From: Nitrosopumilales archaeon
GTDB lineage: Archaea > Thermoproteota > Nitrososphaeria > Nitrososphaerales > Nitrososphaeraceae
NCBI GenBank assembly: GCA_009665115.1
Contig: WJXE01000124.1
Location: 1 to 5,739, forward strand
DNA length: 5,739 bases
Reading direction: 5' to 3'
In this document: positions 1-4,675 of the stretch, piece by piece
How the letters are laid out: each line of letters starts with the position of its first letter
Numbering within the stretch: the stretch's first letter is position 1
Position numbers and translations under genes: made by a program
The notes under the pieces: model-generated
Told to the model about the DNA's origin: nothing
Databases searched by the model: none
Seen by the model: only the letters and a program-made list of their open reading frames with translations

Positions 1-5
1 TTATC

Positions 6-202
6 TTATACTAACTCGCACTCTCCATAATTTTTATTATTTATATTGGCTTCCAGATAAACTGAAAACACTTTAGGGTCGTGTGGAAAACAATTCCTCG
101 AAAGCCAACTTTTACTTCAGTGATATCGTAATTTTTCGAAATCGTTTTATCAATTAGCGTGTCTGAAGCACCCTTATCAATACCGCAACGACAGAAAAAG
201 AA
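6..202 (-). pseudogene. possible frameshifted gene relic
   Basis: On the minus strand an open frame without any ATG, GTG or TTG start runs from 202 to a TAA at 41-43 (53 codons). Its tail looks like ordinary protein (for example ITEVKVGFRGIVF). A second frame, overlapping its end, continues to a TAA at 6-8 with the protein-like stretch KVFSVYLEANINNKNYGE. Joining the two needs one indel near position 84. This suggests the C-terminal end of a decayed gene, but I recognise no family and both frames are short enough to arise by chance. No promoter or ribosome binding site is visible for it. Confidence 0.22.
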
Positions 203-298
203 TCATATCATATGCTGCACACCGCGACTCTACTGGTTACAAGACTAGGGTTCGTTGTAGGCTGATTCAGTACGTTATGCGGCCACGGGTTTTTCTAC

Positions 299-345
299 GT
301 ATCTGAGAACAGATGTTATACGGACATAGTATCTGAGAACATATG
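299..345 (+). repeat. 30-base tandem near-duplication ahead of secreted-protein gene
   Basis: The 17-base unit GTATCTGAGAACAGATG (299-315) recurs as GTATCTGAGAACATATG (329-345) with one mismatch, at a period of exactly 30 bases. The second copy ends in the start codon of the secreted-protein gene at 343. The first copy carries an ATG at 313 in the same phase, but it meets TGA at 334-336, inside the second copy, so the duplication creates a 7-codon dead-end frame and not an N-terminal extension. Confidence 0.8.
315..321 (+). promoter_or_regulatory. candidate TATA box for the 343 gene
   Basis: GTTATAC is centred about 25 bases upstream of the ATG at 343, the archaeal TATA-to-start distance expected when transcription begins at or beside the start codon. 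No Shine-Dalgarno site precedes 343, which agrees with a leaderless message. The same TTATACG string stands 26 bases before the deacetylase start at 2294. The box lies inside the 30-base duplication unit. Confidence 0.4.
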
Positions 346-675
346 AATAGAGTAACAATCGCTCTAGTCGCGGTTATAGCAATAACAGCAATGTTGGCGA
401 TACCAAACACATCCACACATTCTGCAAAGGCTAGTAGTACCTGCGGCAGTTCAGTGAATTCGCATGGACAGACACGTTCATTCTCGTCGACGGAGTCTGG
501 TAGCTGTGCGTCAAATGGGGAGGCTACGGGCGGTGCGTTCGGTCAGTCTGCAGGTAATCGTGGCGGTCTCACCAGCTCATGCAATTCGGTGTCTGTCAGT
601 AGCGCTAGCCACATTAGTGATCTAGACAAACACACTTCAACCGGCAGCGTCTCATGTAGCACGCATAAGCCATAA
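343..675 (+). CDS. small secreted four-cysteine Ser/Gly-rich protein
   Basis: Protein of 110 residues with no family I recognise. Residues 1-20 form a signal peptide: short basic n-region (MNR) and a hydrophobic core of Val, Ile, Ala and Leu. An A-K-A motif at 28-30 is a good signal-peptidase site. The mature part is about 80 residues, dominated by Ser, Gly, Thr, Asn and His, with almost no large hydrophobics, so it is probably extended or weakly folded. Four cysteines at 34, 55, 80 and 105 are nearly evenly spaced (21, 25, 25) and each sits in a Ser-rich context, which suggests a degenerate repeat and one or two disulfides outside the cell. Ser/Thr density would suit O-glycosylation. The gene is more GC-rich than the minus-strand operon it runs into. 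Start chosen at ATG 343: it gives an intact signal peptide and has a TATA-like box 25 bases upstream. The last 62 bases overlap the convergent gene ending at 614. Confidence 0.72.
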   Translation: MNRVTIALVAVIAITAMLAIPNTSTHSAKASSTCGSSVNSHGQTRSFSSTESGSCASNGEATGGAFGQSAGNRGGLTSSCNSVSVSSASHISDLDKHTSTGSVSCSTHKP

Positions 676-985
676 TTTTTTGTGAGCCGAAATTAACACC
701 ATCTCGTATGAGCCGAGATGTTAACAGAACCCATTGTATGGCTCTGTACTCCTCTTCGTCGGATGGTTTGTTTTTAGCAGGCTGTATACGGTCGTCGGAT
801 AGTATTTTTCCAGACTTTTTGAAGAATAATATCGCCTTATCAAAATCAGGAAGAGGGATTCGATTTTTCTCGCAATACTCCAATAACCATGCTAATTGTG
901 TTCGAAGATAATCGAGCATGTCATAATTCATGGATTGTAATTCTTCAACCCGATCCATGGCATCCGATAATTCCATGGCTATCAT
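614..985 (-). CDS. hypothetical acidic helical protein, third gene of RHH operon
   Basis: Protein of 123 residues that I do not recognise. Residues 1-40 are an amphipathic, coiled-coil-like helix (ELSDAMDRVEELQS onward). Residues 41-75 form a basic, proline-containing linker, and 78-100 a second helical segment (DEEEYRAIQWVLLTSRLI). There is no signal peptide or membrane segment, so it should be cytosolic. The start is ATG 985, which shares ATGA with the stop of the upstream coiled-coil gene and has AGGAG four bases before it; Met4 is a weaker alternative. The last 20 residues (from about 104) are read antisense to the end of the secreted-protein gene. They become rich in Cys and Arg (CYMRRCRLKCVC), unlike the rest. 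The natural C-terminus was probably lost and replaced by read-through into neighbouring DNA. Operon position suggests it works with the coiled-coil and RHH proteins, but no function can be named. Confidence 0.6.
   Translation of the reverse strand: MIAMELSDAMDRVEELQSMNYDMLDYLRTQLAWLLEYCEKNRIPLPDFDKAILFFKKSGKILSDDRIQPAKNKPSDEEEYRAIQWVLLTSRLIRDGVNFGSQKIMAYACYMRRCRLKCVCLDH
676..681 (+). terminator. oligo-T terminator candidate
   Basis: Six T residues follow directly after the TAA stop of the secreted-protein gene. Oligo-T on the non-template strand is the usual intrinsic termination signal in archaea. A 7-base-pair hairpin (CATCTCG 700-706 with CGAGATG 714-720) lies just beyond, but inside the convergent coding region. 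Confidence 0.4.
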
Positions 986-1446
986 GTGACTCCTGGCAAG
1001 CTCTTCTCTGCATCCTGTCGTCGTTTCTCATCCTGCTTTTTGATCTCTTCCGATTTTTTCTCTACAAAGTGCTCGAAGCTTTCTTGTAATCTTTGAGTCT
1101 TCTCTTCCCTTCCTTCGATCTTCATTAGCCTTACTTCAAATGACTTCGTTTGCATCGTTTTCTGTGCAATATCAGATACAGCGACTCTTAGAGCTGTGAT
1201 ATTGGCATTTAGAAGATCTATCTCGGTTTGTCGTTTCTCTTGTCTCTCTGCTAAGATCTCCGTTCTGTACGATAAGTCATCGCTCAGGCTATCAATTGCA
1301 GCTAAGACAGATTTAGACACTTCGAGCGCAAGAGCGACTTGAGGGGTAGAATTTTGCAGATTATCTATCCTTCCACGAAGCCAATCCCTATACTGTTTTC
1401 GAAGTGCACTAATCTCTATAAAATATTCTTTCAGGGTTTTTTTCAT
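982..1446 (-). CDS. coiled-coil protein, second gene of RHH operon
   Basis: Protein of 154 residues, almost wholly alpha-helical and highly charged. Residues 1-30 are a basic-aromatic helix (EYFIEISALRKQYRDWLRGR). Residues 33-37 (STPQV) form the only clear break. Residues 38-145 are a long coiled coil with heptad-like Leu, Ile and Val and many Glu, Lys, Arg and Gln, ending in a Lys/Glu/Arg-rich stalk (EEIKKQDEKRRQ). There is no signal peptide, membrane helix or cysteine. The fold suggests an oligomeric scaffold or partner-binding rod; no catalytic motif is present and I recognise no family. ATG 1446 shares ATGA with the RHH stop and has a GGTGA ribosome binding site six bases upstream (plus-strand TCACC at 1453-1457), so the start is secure. 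The stop overlaps the next gene in the same way, so all three genes should be translated from one message in similar amounts. Confidence 0.75.
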   Translation of the reverse strand: MKKTLKEYFIEISALRKQYRDWLRGRIDNLQNSTPQVALALEVSKSVLAAIDSLSDDLSYRTEILAERQEKRQTEIDLLNANITALRVAVSDIAQKTMQTKSFEVRLMKIEGREEKTQRLQESFEHFVEKKSEEIKKQDEKRRQDAEKSLPGVT

Positions 1447-1625
1447 TTCCTTTCACCCTTTACTCTTTTGTGAGCCTCATCCTCTATCCACTTCTCTATT
1501 GCTTGTTCAACCAATTCAGATAATTCCAGATCATTACGTATTGCTTCAATCTTTGCTTGCTTCCAAAGCTGCGGATTTATCTTAATAGAAGTCGCTTCTC
1601 TCTTAATGTCATTCCTCGGTGTCAT
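1443..1625 (-). CDS. ribbon-helix-helix (CopG/Arc-type) DNA-binding protein
   Basis: Sixty-residue protein with the layout of an RHH repressor. A basic N-terminal tail (1-10) leads into a short beta strand at 11-16 (ATSIKI) that would pair with a second subunit and enter the DNA major groove. Helix A follows N17-P18 (about 18-31, PQLWKQAKIEAIRN), then a turn at D32-L33, helix B at about 35-50 (LSELVEQAIEKWIEDE) and a basic tail. Its size and the N-P-x-L-W-K start of helix A fit small archaeal CopG-like regulators, also common on plasmids, viruses and antitoxin operons. It is first in a three-gene operon and its start has no ribosome binding site; a TATA box about 30 bases upstream makes a leaderless message likely. 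Repeats of AGTAGTAT between TATA box and start suggest autorepression. Whether it is an antitoxin, a partition protein or a plain repressor cannot be told from sequence. Confidence 0.8.
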   Translation of the reverse strand: MTPRNDIKREATSIKINPQLWKQAKIEAIRNDLELSELVEQAIEKWIEDEAHKRVKGERK

Positions 1626-1629
1626 AATG

Positions 1630-1653
1630 ATACTACTATACCTACAGTAGTAT
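1630..1653. promoter_or_regulatory. inverted-repeat operator candidate over RHH promoter
   Basis: ATACTACT (1630-1637) and AGTAGTAT (1646-1653) form a perfect 8-base inverted repeat with an 8-base spacer. It fills the space between the RHH TATA box and the RHH start codon, so a bound protein would block polymerase recruitment. RHH dimers commonly bind short repeated half-sites, so the RHH product is the natural candidate ligand. Confidence 0.55.
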
Positions 1654-1658
1654 AAATA
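1651..1658 (-). promoter_or_regulatory. TATA box for the RHH operon
   Basis: Read on the minus strand this is TATTTATA, close to the archaeal TATA consensus, and its centre lies about 30 bases before the RHH ATG at 1625. That places the transcription start at or within a few bases of the start codon, which explains the lack of a ribosome binding site. Confidence 0.55.
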
Positions 1659-1672
1659 GCTAGTGGTAAAGA

Positions 1673-1680
1673 CTTAAATA
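1673..1680 (+). promoter_or_regulatory. TATA box for the divergent small gene
   Basis: CTTAAATA resembles the archaeal TTTAWATA TATA box and would place transcription start near 1702, giving an 11-12 base leader before the ATG at 1714. A second candidate, CTATAA at 1690-1695, would give a leaderless message. Confidence 0.4.
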
Positions 1681-1684
1681 ATCA

Positions 1685-1715
1685 TAGTGCTATAACACTA
1701 GTAGTATAGTAGTAT
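1685..1715. promoter_or_regulatory. palindrome plus tandem AGTAGTAT repeats
   Basis: TAGTGCTATAACACTA at 1685-1700 is a 16-base palindrome with one mismatched pair (14 of 16 positions agree with the reverse complement). It is followed by two head-to-tail copies of AGTAGTAT (1700-1707 and 1708-1715). The second copy includes the first two bases of the ATG at 1714. Together with the inverted pair at 1630-1653 this gives four copies of one octamer in an 88-base divergent promoter, which supports co-regulation of both directions. Confidence 0.55.
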
Positions 1716-1857
1716 GAGCAAAATAGCTATAAACCATCAACAAGAAGGATTAGCCATTGCTAATATTGATGGCGCAATAAAAAGAATTAGCGAATTAAAA
1801 TATATTGTAAAATCACAAAATGATAATGGAGAATATGATGTTTGCTCGACCAATTAA
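1714..1857 (+). CDS. 47-residue small protein divergent from the RHH gene
   Basis: A short frame starts at ATG 1714 and ends at TAA 1855-1857. It begins MSKIAINHQQEGLAIANI and continues with an amphipathic helix (GAIKRISELKYIVKSQ), then a polar end with a single Cys at 44. There is no signal peptide or membrane segment. I do not recognise it. Support comes from position, not homology: it starts immediately downstream of a plausible TATA box and an operator-like repeat array shared with the RHH operon, and its codon use is AT-rich like its surroundings. Its last codons overlap the beginning of the receiver-domain relic in another frame, so its C-terminus may have been cut by the same rearrangement that delivered the relic. 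A role as the regulated partner of the RHH protein is inference. Confidence 0.42.
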   Translation: MSKIAINHQQEGLAIANIDGAIKRISELKYIVKSQNDNGEYDVCSTN

Positions 1858-2053
1858 TTATAGATATTATGATGCCAGCATTGAACAGTCTTGACCTAAA
1901 TCAGGAAATGAGAAGTGTAGAAGATAAATTTAAAATTTTTTTCTTGACAGCCGGGCATGTCTATTACAAAGATTTAGAAAAGAATCATCAGATAGGATTG
2001 ATGATAATTAGATTATTCATAAACCAATCGGAAATGAAAGCCTTATAGCATAA
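1842..2053 (+). pseudogene. truncated, frameshifted response-regulator receiver domain
   Basis: This is the remnant of a CheY-like receiver domain. The frame at 1842 reads LIIDIMMPALNSLDL, matching the phosphoacceptor strand and loop (D in D-x-M-M-P, G of the usual G-x-N-G changed to A-x-N-S). It continues with KIFFLTAGHVYY, which holds the conserved Thr of strand beta4. The invariant C-terminal lysine loop is not in this frame but in another at 2018-2050, reading HKPIGNESLIA, so an indel lies just before 2018. The N-terminal third, with the acidic pair of the VDDE motif, is absent, and no ATG opens the fragment (only TTG 1842). With the metal-binding acids missing and the Lys loop out of frame, it cannot be an active phosphoreceiver. 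Receiver proteins of this style are numerous in soil ammonia-oxidising archaea, so it is likely debris from an intact paralogue. Confidence 0.7.
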
Positions 2054-2293
2054 GTAAGATCAATTTTAAATTAACCAGGATACACAGAACGAGTATTACA
2101 TGCAGTCACGAGAATGACAGAAGTGGATGGCCCAGAATATTAAGATAATTTCTTAGAATCTTCTTGCTAAGTCTTGTTTATGACAAAATTGTTGACTGAG
2201 ATACACAGAATAGTAAAGGAATCACGATATTAACTGAATCATTTTGCGAATCTTAGTTGGACAATGATTATACGTAGGTATTGATCATGATTC
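2054..2293. other. AT-rich intergenic region without a convincing gene
   Basis: No convincing frame is present. An 11-base direct repeat GATACACAGAA occurs at 2079-2089 and 2200-2210. A short open stretch ending at the TAA at 2141-2143 (reading VLHAVTRMTEVDGPEY) looks protein-like but has no context. The right end holds the promoter of the deacetylase. Confidence 0.5.
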
Positions 2294-2298
2294 ATGAT
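2266..2298 (+). promoter_or_regulatory. TATA box and start-codon palindrome of deacetylase gene
   Basis: GATTATAC at 2266-2273 is centred about 24 bases before ATG 2294, as expected for a leaderless archaeal transcript; no ribosome binding site is seen. ATCATGATTCATGAT at 2284-2298 is a perfect odd-length palindrome around base 2291 and contains the start codon, so it may be an operator or a small mRNA or DNA structure at the initiation site. Confidence 0.4.
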
Positions 2299-3280
2299 AA
2301 TTTTATTGTTAAGCAGGAGAAGGATTTTTCAAGATCTGCTCGCTACCGCCGTTGTAATAATAACTGTGACAGCATTGTTACCAATCATAGCTTACGGAGA
2401 GCTTCAATATCTCACTAATCAATTACCTCCTCCAAATCAATACGGAGCTTACATCAATGCAGGCATTACAAGTAGCAGTACTACTAATAATAAAGTAGTA
2501 ATTTTATCTTTTGATGATAACAGAAAAGGAGATTTCACTTATGCAAAACCCATTTTAGACAAGTATGGATTTAAGGCTACCTTTTTTGTCATTTGTGGCA
2601 AGACAACTGACAGCGGTGCTATGAATTGGCAAGACATAGCTGCTATGCAAAAAGATGGTATGGATATAGAATCACATTCCATGACTCACGCTCATCTTAA
2701 TACATTAAATCAAAGTCAGTTGAATTTTGAAATTGGTGGTTCAAAGCAATGCCTTGCTAGCCATGGTTATAACGCAACAATCTTTGCATATCCATACAAT
2801 GAAGGATCAAATAATCCCGTCGTGGTAAATACAGTTGCAAAATATTATGATATGGCAAGATCAGGAACTGATCCGCTTATGTTCCTTGATTGCAAAGGCT
2901 TCATGAAGCATCCCCAGACTGATTGTAGAACTTATACTCCTGACGGTAAGCTCACCTATGCAAATAGATATGCTATCAGAAGTTTATCTTTTGACATAAT
3001 CGAAATTAGGGATTCATTTGATAATGCCACCATGTTCTCTGATTTCACCAAGATAATAAATAGCCAGAATAGTTATAATCAAGGTGGCAAGATAAATGCA
3101 GTTCCTCTAATTACCTTCCATAACGTTGCTTTGACTACTAATCATCCCTATTATACTAATGCAGGTCTATTCGATAAATTCATGAAATATTTACATGATA
3201 ATGGATTTAAGGTATTGACTTTAAAGCAGATTGGGTATGATACGAGGAGTAATACGTTTTACTTAAATGGTATTTCCTAA
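2294..3280 (+). CDS. exported NodB-type polysaccharide deacetylase
   Basis: A 328-residue carbohydrate esterase family 4-like protein. Residues 1-34 are a signal peptide or anchor: basic SRRR at 7-10 and a hydrophobic core at about 15-33. The NodB domain spans about 67-315. Motif 1 is SFDD at 72-75 (catalytic base and metal-binding Asp). Motif 2 is HSMTH at 128-132, with the two metal-binding His. Motif 3 is FAYPY at 164-168, where the usual Arg before the aromatic-Pro pair is replaced. TFHN at 274-277 supplies the catalytic His of motif 5. These enzymes remove acetyl groups from N-acetylated sugars or O-acetylated polymers; here the site of action is outside the membrane. The substrate is unknown, but archaea lack murein, so surface glycan or exopolysaccharide is likelier. 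Four Cys (101, 153, 200, 211) could form disulfides. It precedes another surface carbohydrate-type gene by 199 bases. ATG 2294 keeps the signal peptide intact; TTG 2306 is a weaker alternative. Confidence 0.9.
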   Translation: MIILLLSRRRIFQDLLATAVVIITVTALLPIIAYGELQYLTNQLPPPNQYGAYINAGITSSSTTNNKVVILSFDDNRKGDFTYAKPILDKYGFKATFFVICGKTTDSGAMNWQDIAAMQKDGMDIESHSMTHAHLNTLNQSQLNFEIGGSKQCLASHGYNATIFAYPYNEGSNNPVVVNTVAKYYDMARSGTDPLMFLDCKGFMKHPQTDCRTYTPDGKLTYANRYAIRSLSFDIIEIRDSFDNATMFSDFTKIINSQNSYNQGGKINAVPLITFHNVALTTNHPYYTNAGLFDKFMKYLHDNGFKVLTLKQIGYDTRSNTFYLNGIS

Positions 3281-3432
3281 GGTAGATCAACAAGTGGCTG
3301 TTGCAATATCTATTCGAACGGCTATAAATGCGGTGGTAAACTATTGCCTATATGTGGCACATGTCGAATTATTATTTGGGAAGAAGGGGTTATGAGAATG
3401 ACCAATAAGTTGGATTAAGAACTGTCACTGTT

Positions 3433-3483
3433 ATGGGCATGGCTGGGTCGTACAATAATATTAGTGATAAGGTGAAACAGTGA
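3433..3483 (+). other. 16-codon upstream frame overlapping the next start
   Basis: A short frame opens at ATG 3433 (MGMAGSYNNISDKVKQ) and stops at TGA 3481-3483, overlapping the GTG start at 3480 in the string GTGA. That is the arrangement seen in translationally coupled genes. It could be a leader peptide or the tail of a decayed gene (the frame is open a further eight codons upstream). No ribosome binding site is obvious for it. Confidence 0.25.
3470..3475 (+). promoter_or_regulatory. ribosome binding site deciding the GTG start
   Basis: AGGTGA matches the archaeal anti-Shine-Dalgarno (TCACCT complement) and sits four bases before GTG 3480. The first in-frame ATG, at 3501, lies 25 bases away, too far for this site, so GTG is preferred. 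Confidence 0.6.
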
Positions 3484-4430
3484 TTGAAAAACAGAACCGT
3501 ATGAAGAAAAGTACGCTGTTAAGGATCGGTATTGTCGTCTTTGTTGTCATAGCTGCAATTACTCTAATCTATAATTACTATTTAATCTCACCTACTACTC
3601 ATTATGCAGGCGTAGACAAATTCGGGATAAAGGAAATCTATCCAACAAAAACGGGTGGGGAAGAATGGTTTATGAATATGGATGATCCTGGAAGTGATCC
3701 AAGAATAGGAGGAGAAGGACCACCAAGCAAGTTCGTGCAACAAAATGATGACGGTAGTTGGAAAGTACGAAGTACTGAGGTGCGTTATGGCGTGTTAACT
3801 TCATCAGGTTATCATCCAGATCTGATTACCACTCTCAATCAGCAAGCCCTGGCTGCAAAGGGAAACATGCAATCACCCAATGATTGGAAGAACGTAGAAA
3901 TGACTGGATATTTTAAAGTAAATAGTTTCACCGACTCTAATCAAAACGGTGGACCTCATATAGAGTTACTTGCACGGGGTGGAAGAAATACAAACGACAT
4001 TGGAACAATAGATGGATTATCAAGACAATGTGAAGCAACCACTTATCATTCAAATACATATGTAGATGACAGAGTTAAGTTTGAGAAAGATTTGGAGCAT
4101 ACGATAGGATACACAACCGGAGATCCTGAGAAGCAGCATGCTATAAGTCCTTTGGTTGGAAGGTGGATTGGAGTCAAAGCAGTATTCTATAATTTACCTG
4201 ATGGTTCAGTAAGGCTAGAGCAATGGATCGATGAGAATTCGAATAATAACTGGCATCGAGTTCTCAAATATACGGATGACGGTAACTGGGGTGGAGGAAC
4301 TCCTAACTGCGGCGGCCCTGATACTCAGATAATAACATGGGGAGGTCCAATTGCAATATTCAGGTGGGATAACATTGATGATATGGATGTGAAATACTTT
4401 AGTGTAAGAGAAATTAAGCCTCCTTCTTAA
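3480..4430 (+). CDS. membrane-anchored concanavalin-A-like / polysaccharide-lyase-like protein
   Basis: A 316-residue protein with a basic N-terminus (KKSTLLR) and one hydrophobic helix at about 14-34 without a clear cleavage site, so it is probably anchored with the rest outside. The remaining 280 residues look like a beta-rich jelly roll. Alternating strands carry aromatic and charged motifs: MTGYFKV (141-147), GGPHIELLARGGR (157-169), GRWIGVKAVFYNL (227-239), VRLEQWIDENSNNNWHR (244-260) and, at the end, IAIFRWDNIDDMDVKYFSVR (291-310). This order resembles the concanavalin A-like superfamily, including heparin-lyase/alginate-lyase type polysaccharide lyases, where a closing strand often reads FRWDN-x-x-x-x-x-x-Y. 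His160, Arg166, Tyr189 and His190 could line a substrate groove, but a catalytic set cannot be fixed, so a pure carbohydrate-binding role is equally possible. Two Cys (184, 277) could form a disulfide. Following a polysaccharide deacetylase, it probably acts on the same surface glycans. Confidence 0.72.
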   Translation: MIEKQNRMKKSTLLRIGIVVFVVIAAITLIYNYYLISPTTHYAGVDKFGIKEIYPTKTGGEEWFMNMDDPGSDPRIGGEGPPSKFVQQNDDGSWKVRSTEVRYGVLTSSGYHPDLITTLNQQALAAKGNMQSPNDWKNVEMTGYFKVNSFTDSNQNGGPHIELLARGGRNTNDIGTIDGLSRQCEATTYHSNTYVDDRVKFEKDLEHTIGYTTGDPEKQHAISPLVGRWIGVKAVFYNLPDGSVRLEQWIDENSNNNWHRVLKYTDDGNWGGGTPNCGGPDTQIITWGGPIAIFRWDNIDDMDVKYFSVREIKPPS

Positions 4431-4453
4431 GTGAATACAAAGTACTACCGGCT

Positions 4454-4505
4454 AATACCAACCATGTCTGCTTTAGCTTCGAATTGGTATTCTTTCACAT
4501 TTTTT
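4454..4505 (+). terminator. hairpin and T-run after the lectin-like gene
   Basis: AATACCAA (4454-4461) pairs with TTGGTATT (4484-4491) around a 22-base loop, followed by TTTTTT at 4500-4505, about 70 bases after the stop codon. The T-run is the more credible archaeal termination signal; the long loop makes the hairpin uncertain. Confidence 0.4.
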
Positions 4506-4605
4506 AATACCGAGATGCTCACAATGTCTAATCGTACTGCTCATTTCTTCTCCAGTTTTTGTTATCGCAATTATGTAATACAATTCCAATTTGCCTCTTG
4601 ACTTA

Positions 4606-4636
4606 ATCACAATGATCTAAAAGGAGAGATTGTGAT
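4606..4636. terminator. inverted repeat between convergent genes
   Basis: ATCACAAT (4606-4613) and ATTGTGAT (4629-4636) are perfect 8-base arms with a 15-base loop, 40-70 bases beyond the stop of the minus-strand oxidoreductase gene. It may end that transcript, although no clear minus-strand T-run follows. Confidence 0.3.
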
Positions 4637-4675
4637 CAATACCTGATAGTATTATTCTTTCTTGCTTCTCTTTCT

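Noticed and set aside
225..275. tRNA-like GGGTTCG string
   Set aside because: The flanking bases do not form a T-arm or acceptor stem, and no anticodon arm is found.
708..1089. Two plus-strand frames (708-911 and 889-1089)
   Set aside because: They lie antisense to the well-supported coupled operon and lack ribosome binding sites or protein-like composition; they are shadows.
1443..1625. Firm call of a type II toxin-antitoxin pair
   Set aside because: The RHH protein could be an antitoxin, but the downstream coiled-coil protein shows no RelE, PIN, MazF or other known toxin motif.
1630..1715. CRISPR-like array of short repeats
   Set aside because: Repeat units are 8 bases with irregular spacing and mixed orientation; this is operator-like, not CRISPR.
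2079..2210. GATACACAGAA direct repeats as ends of an insertion element
   Set aside because: They are direct and only 11 bases, with no transposase frame or terminal inverted repeats between or beside them.
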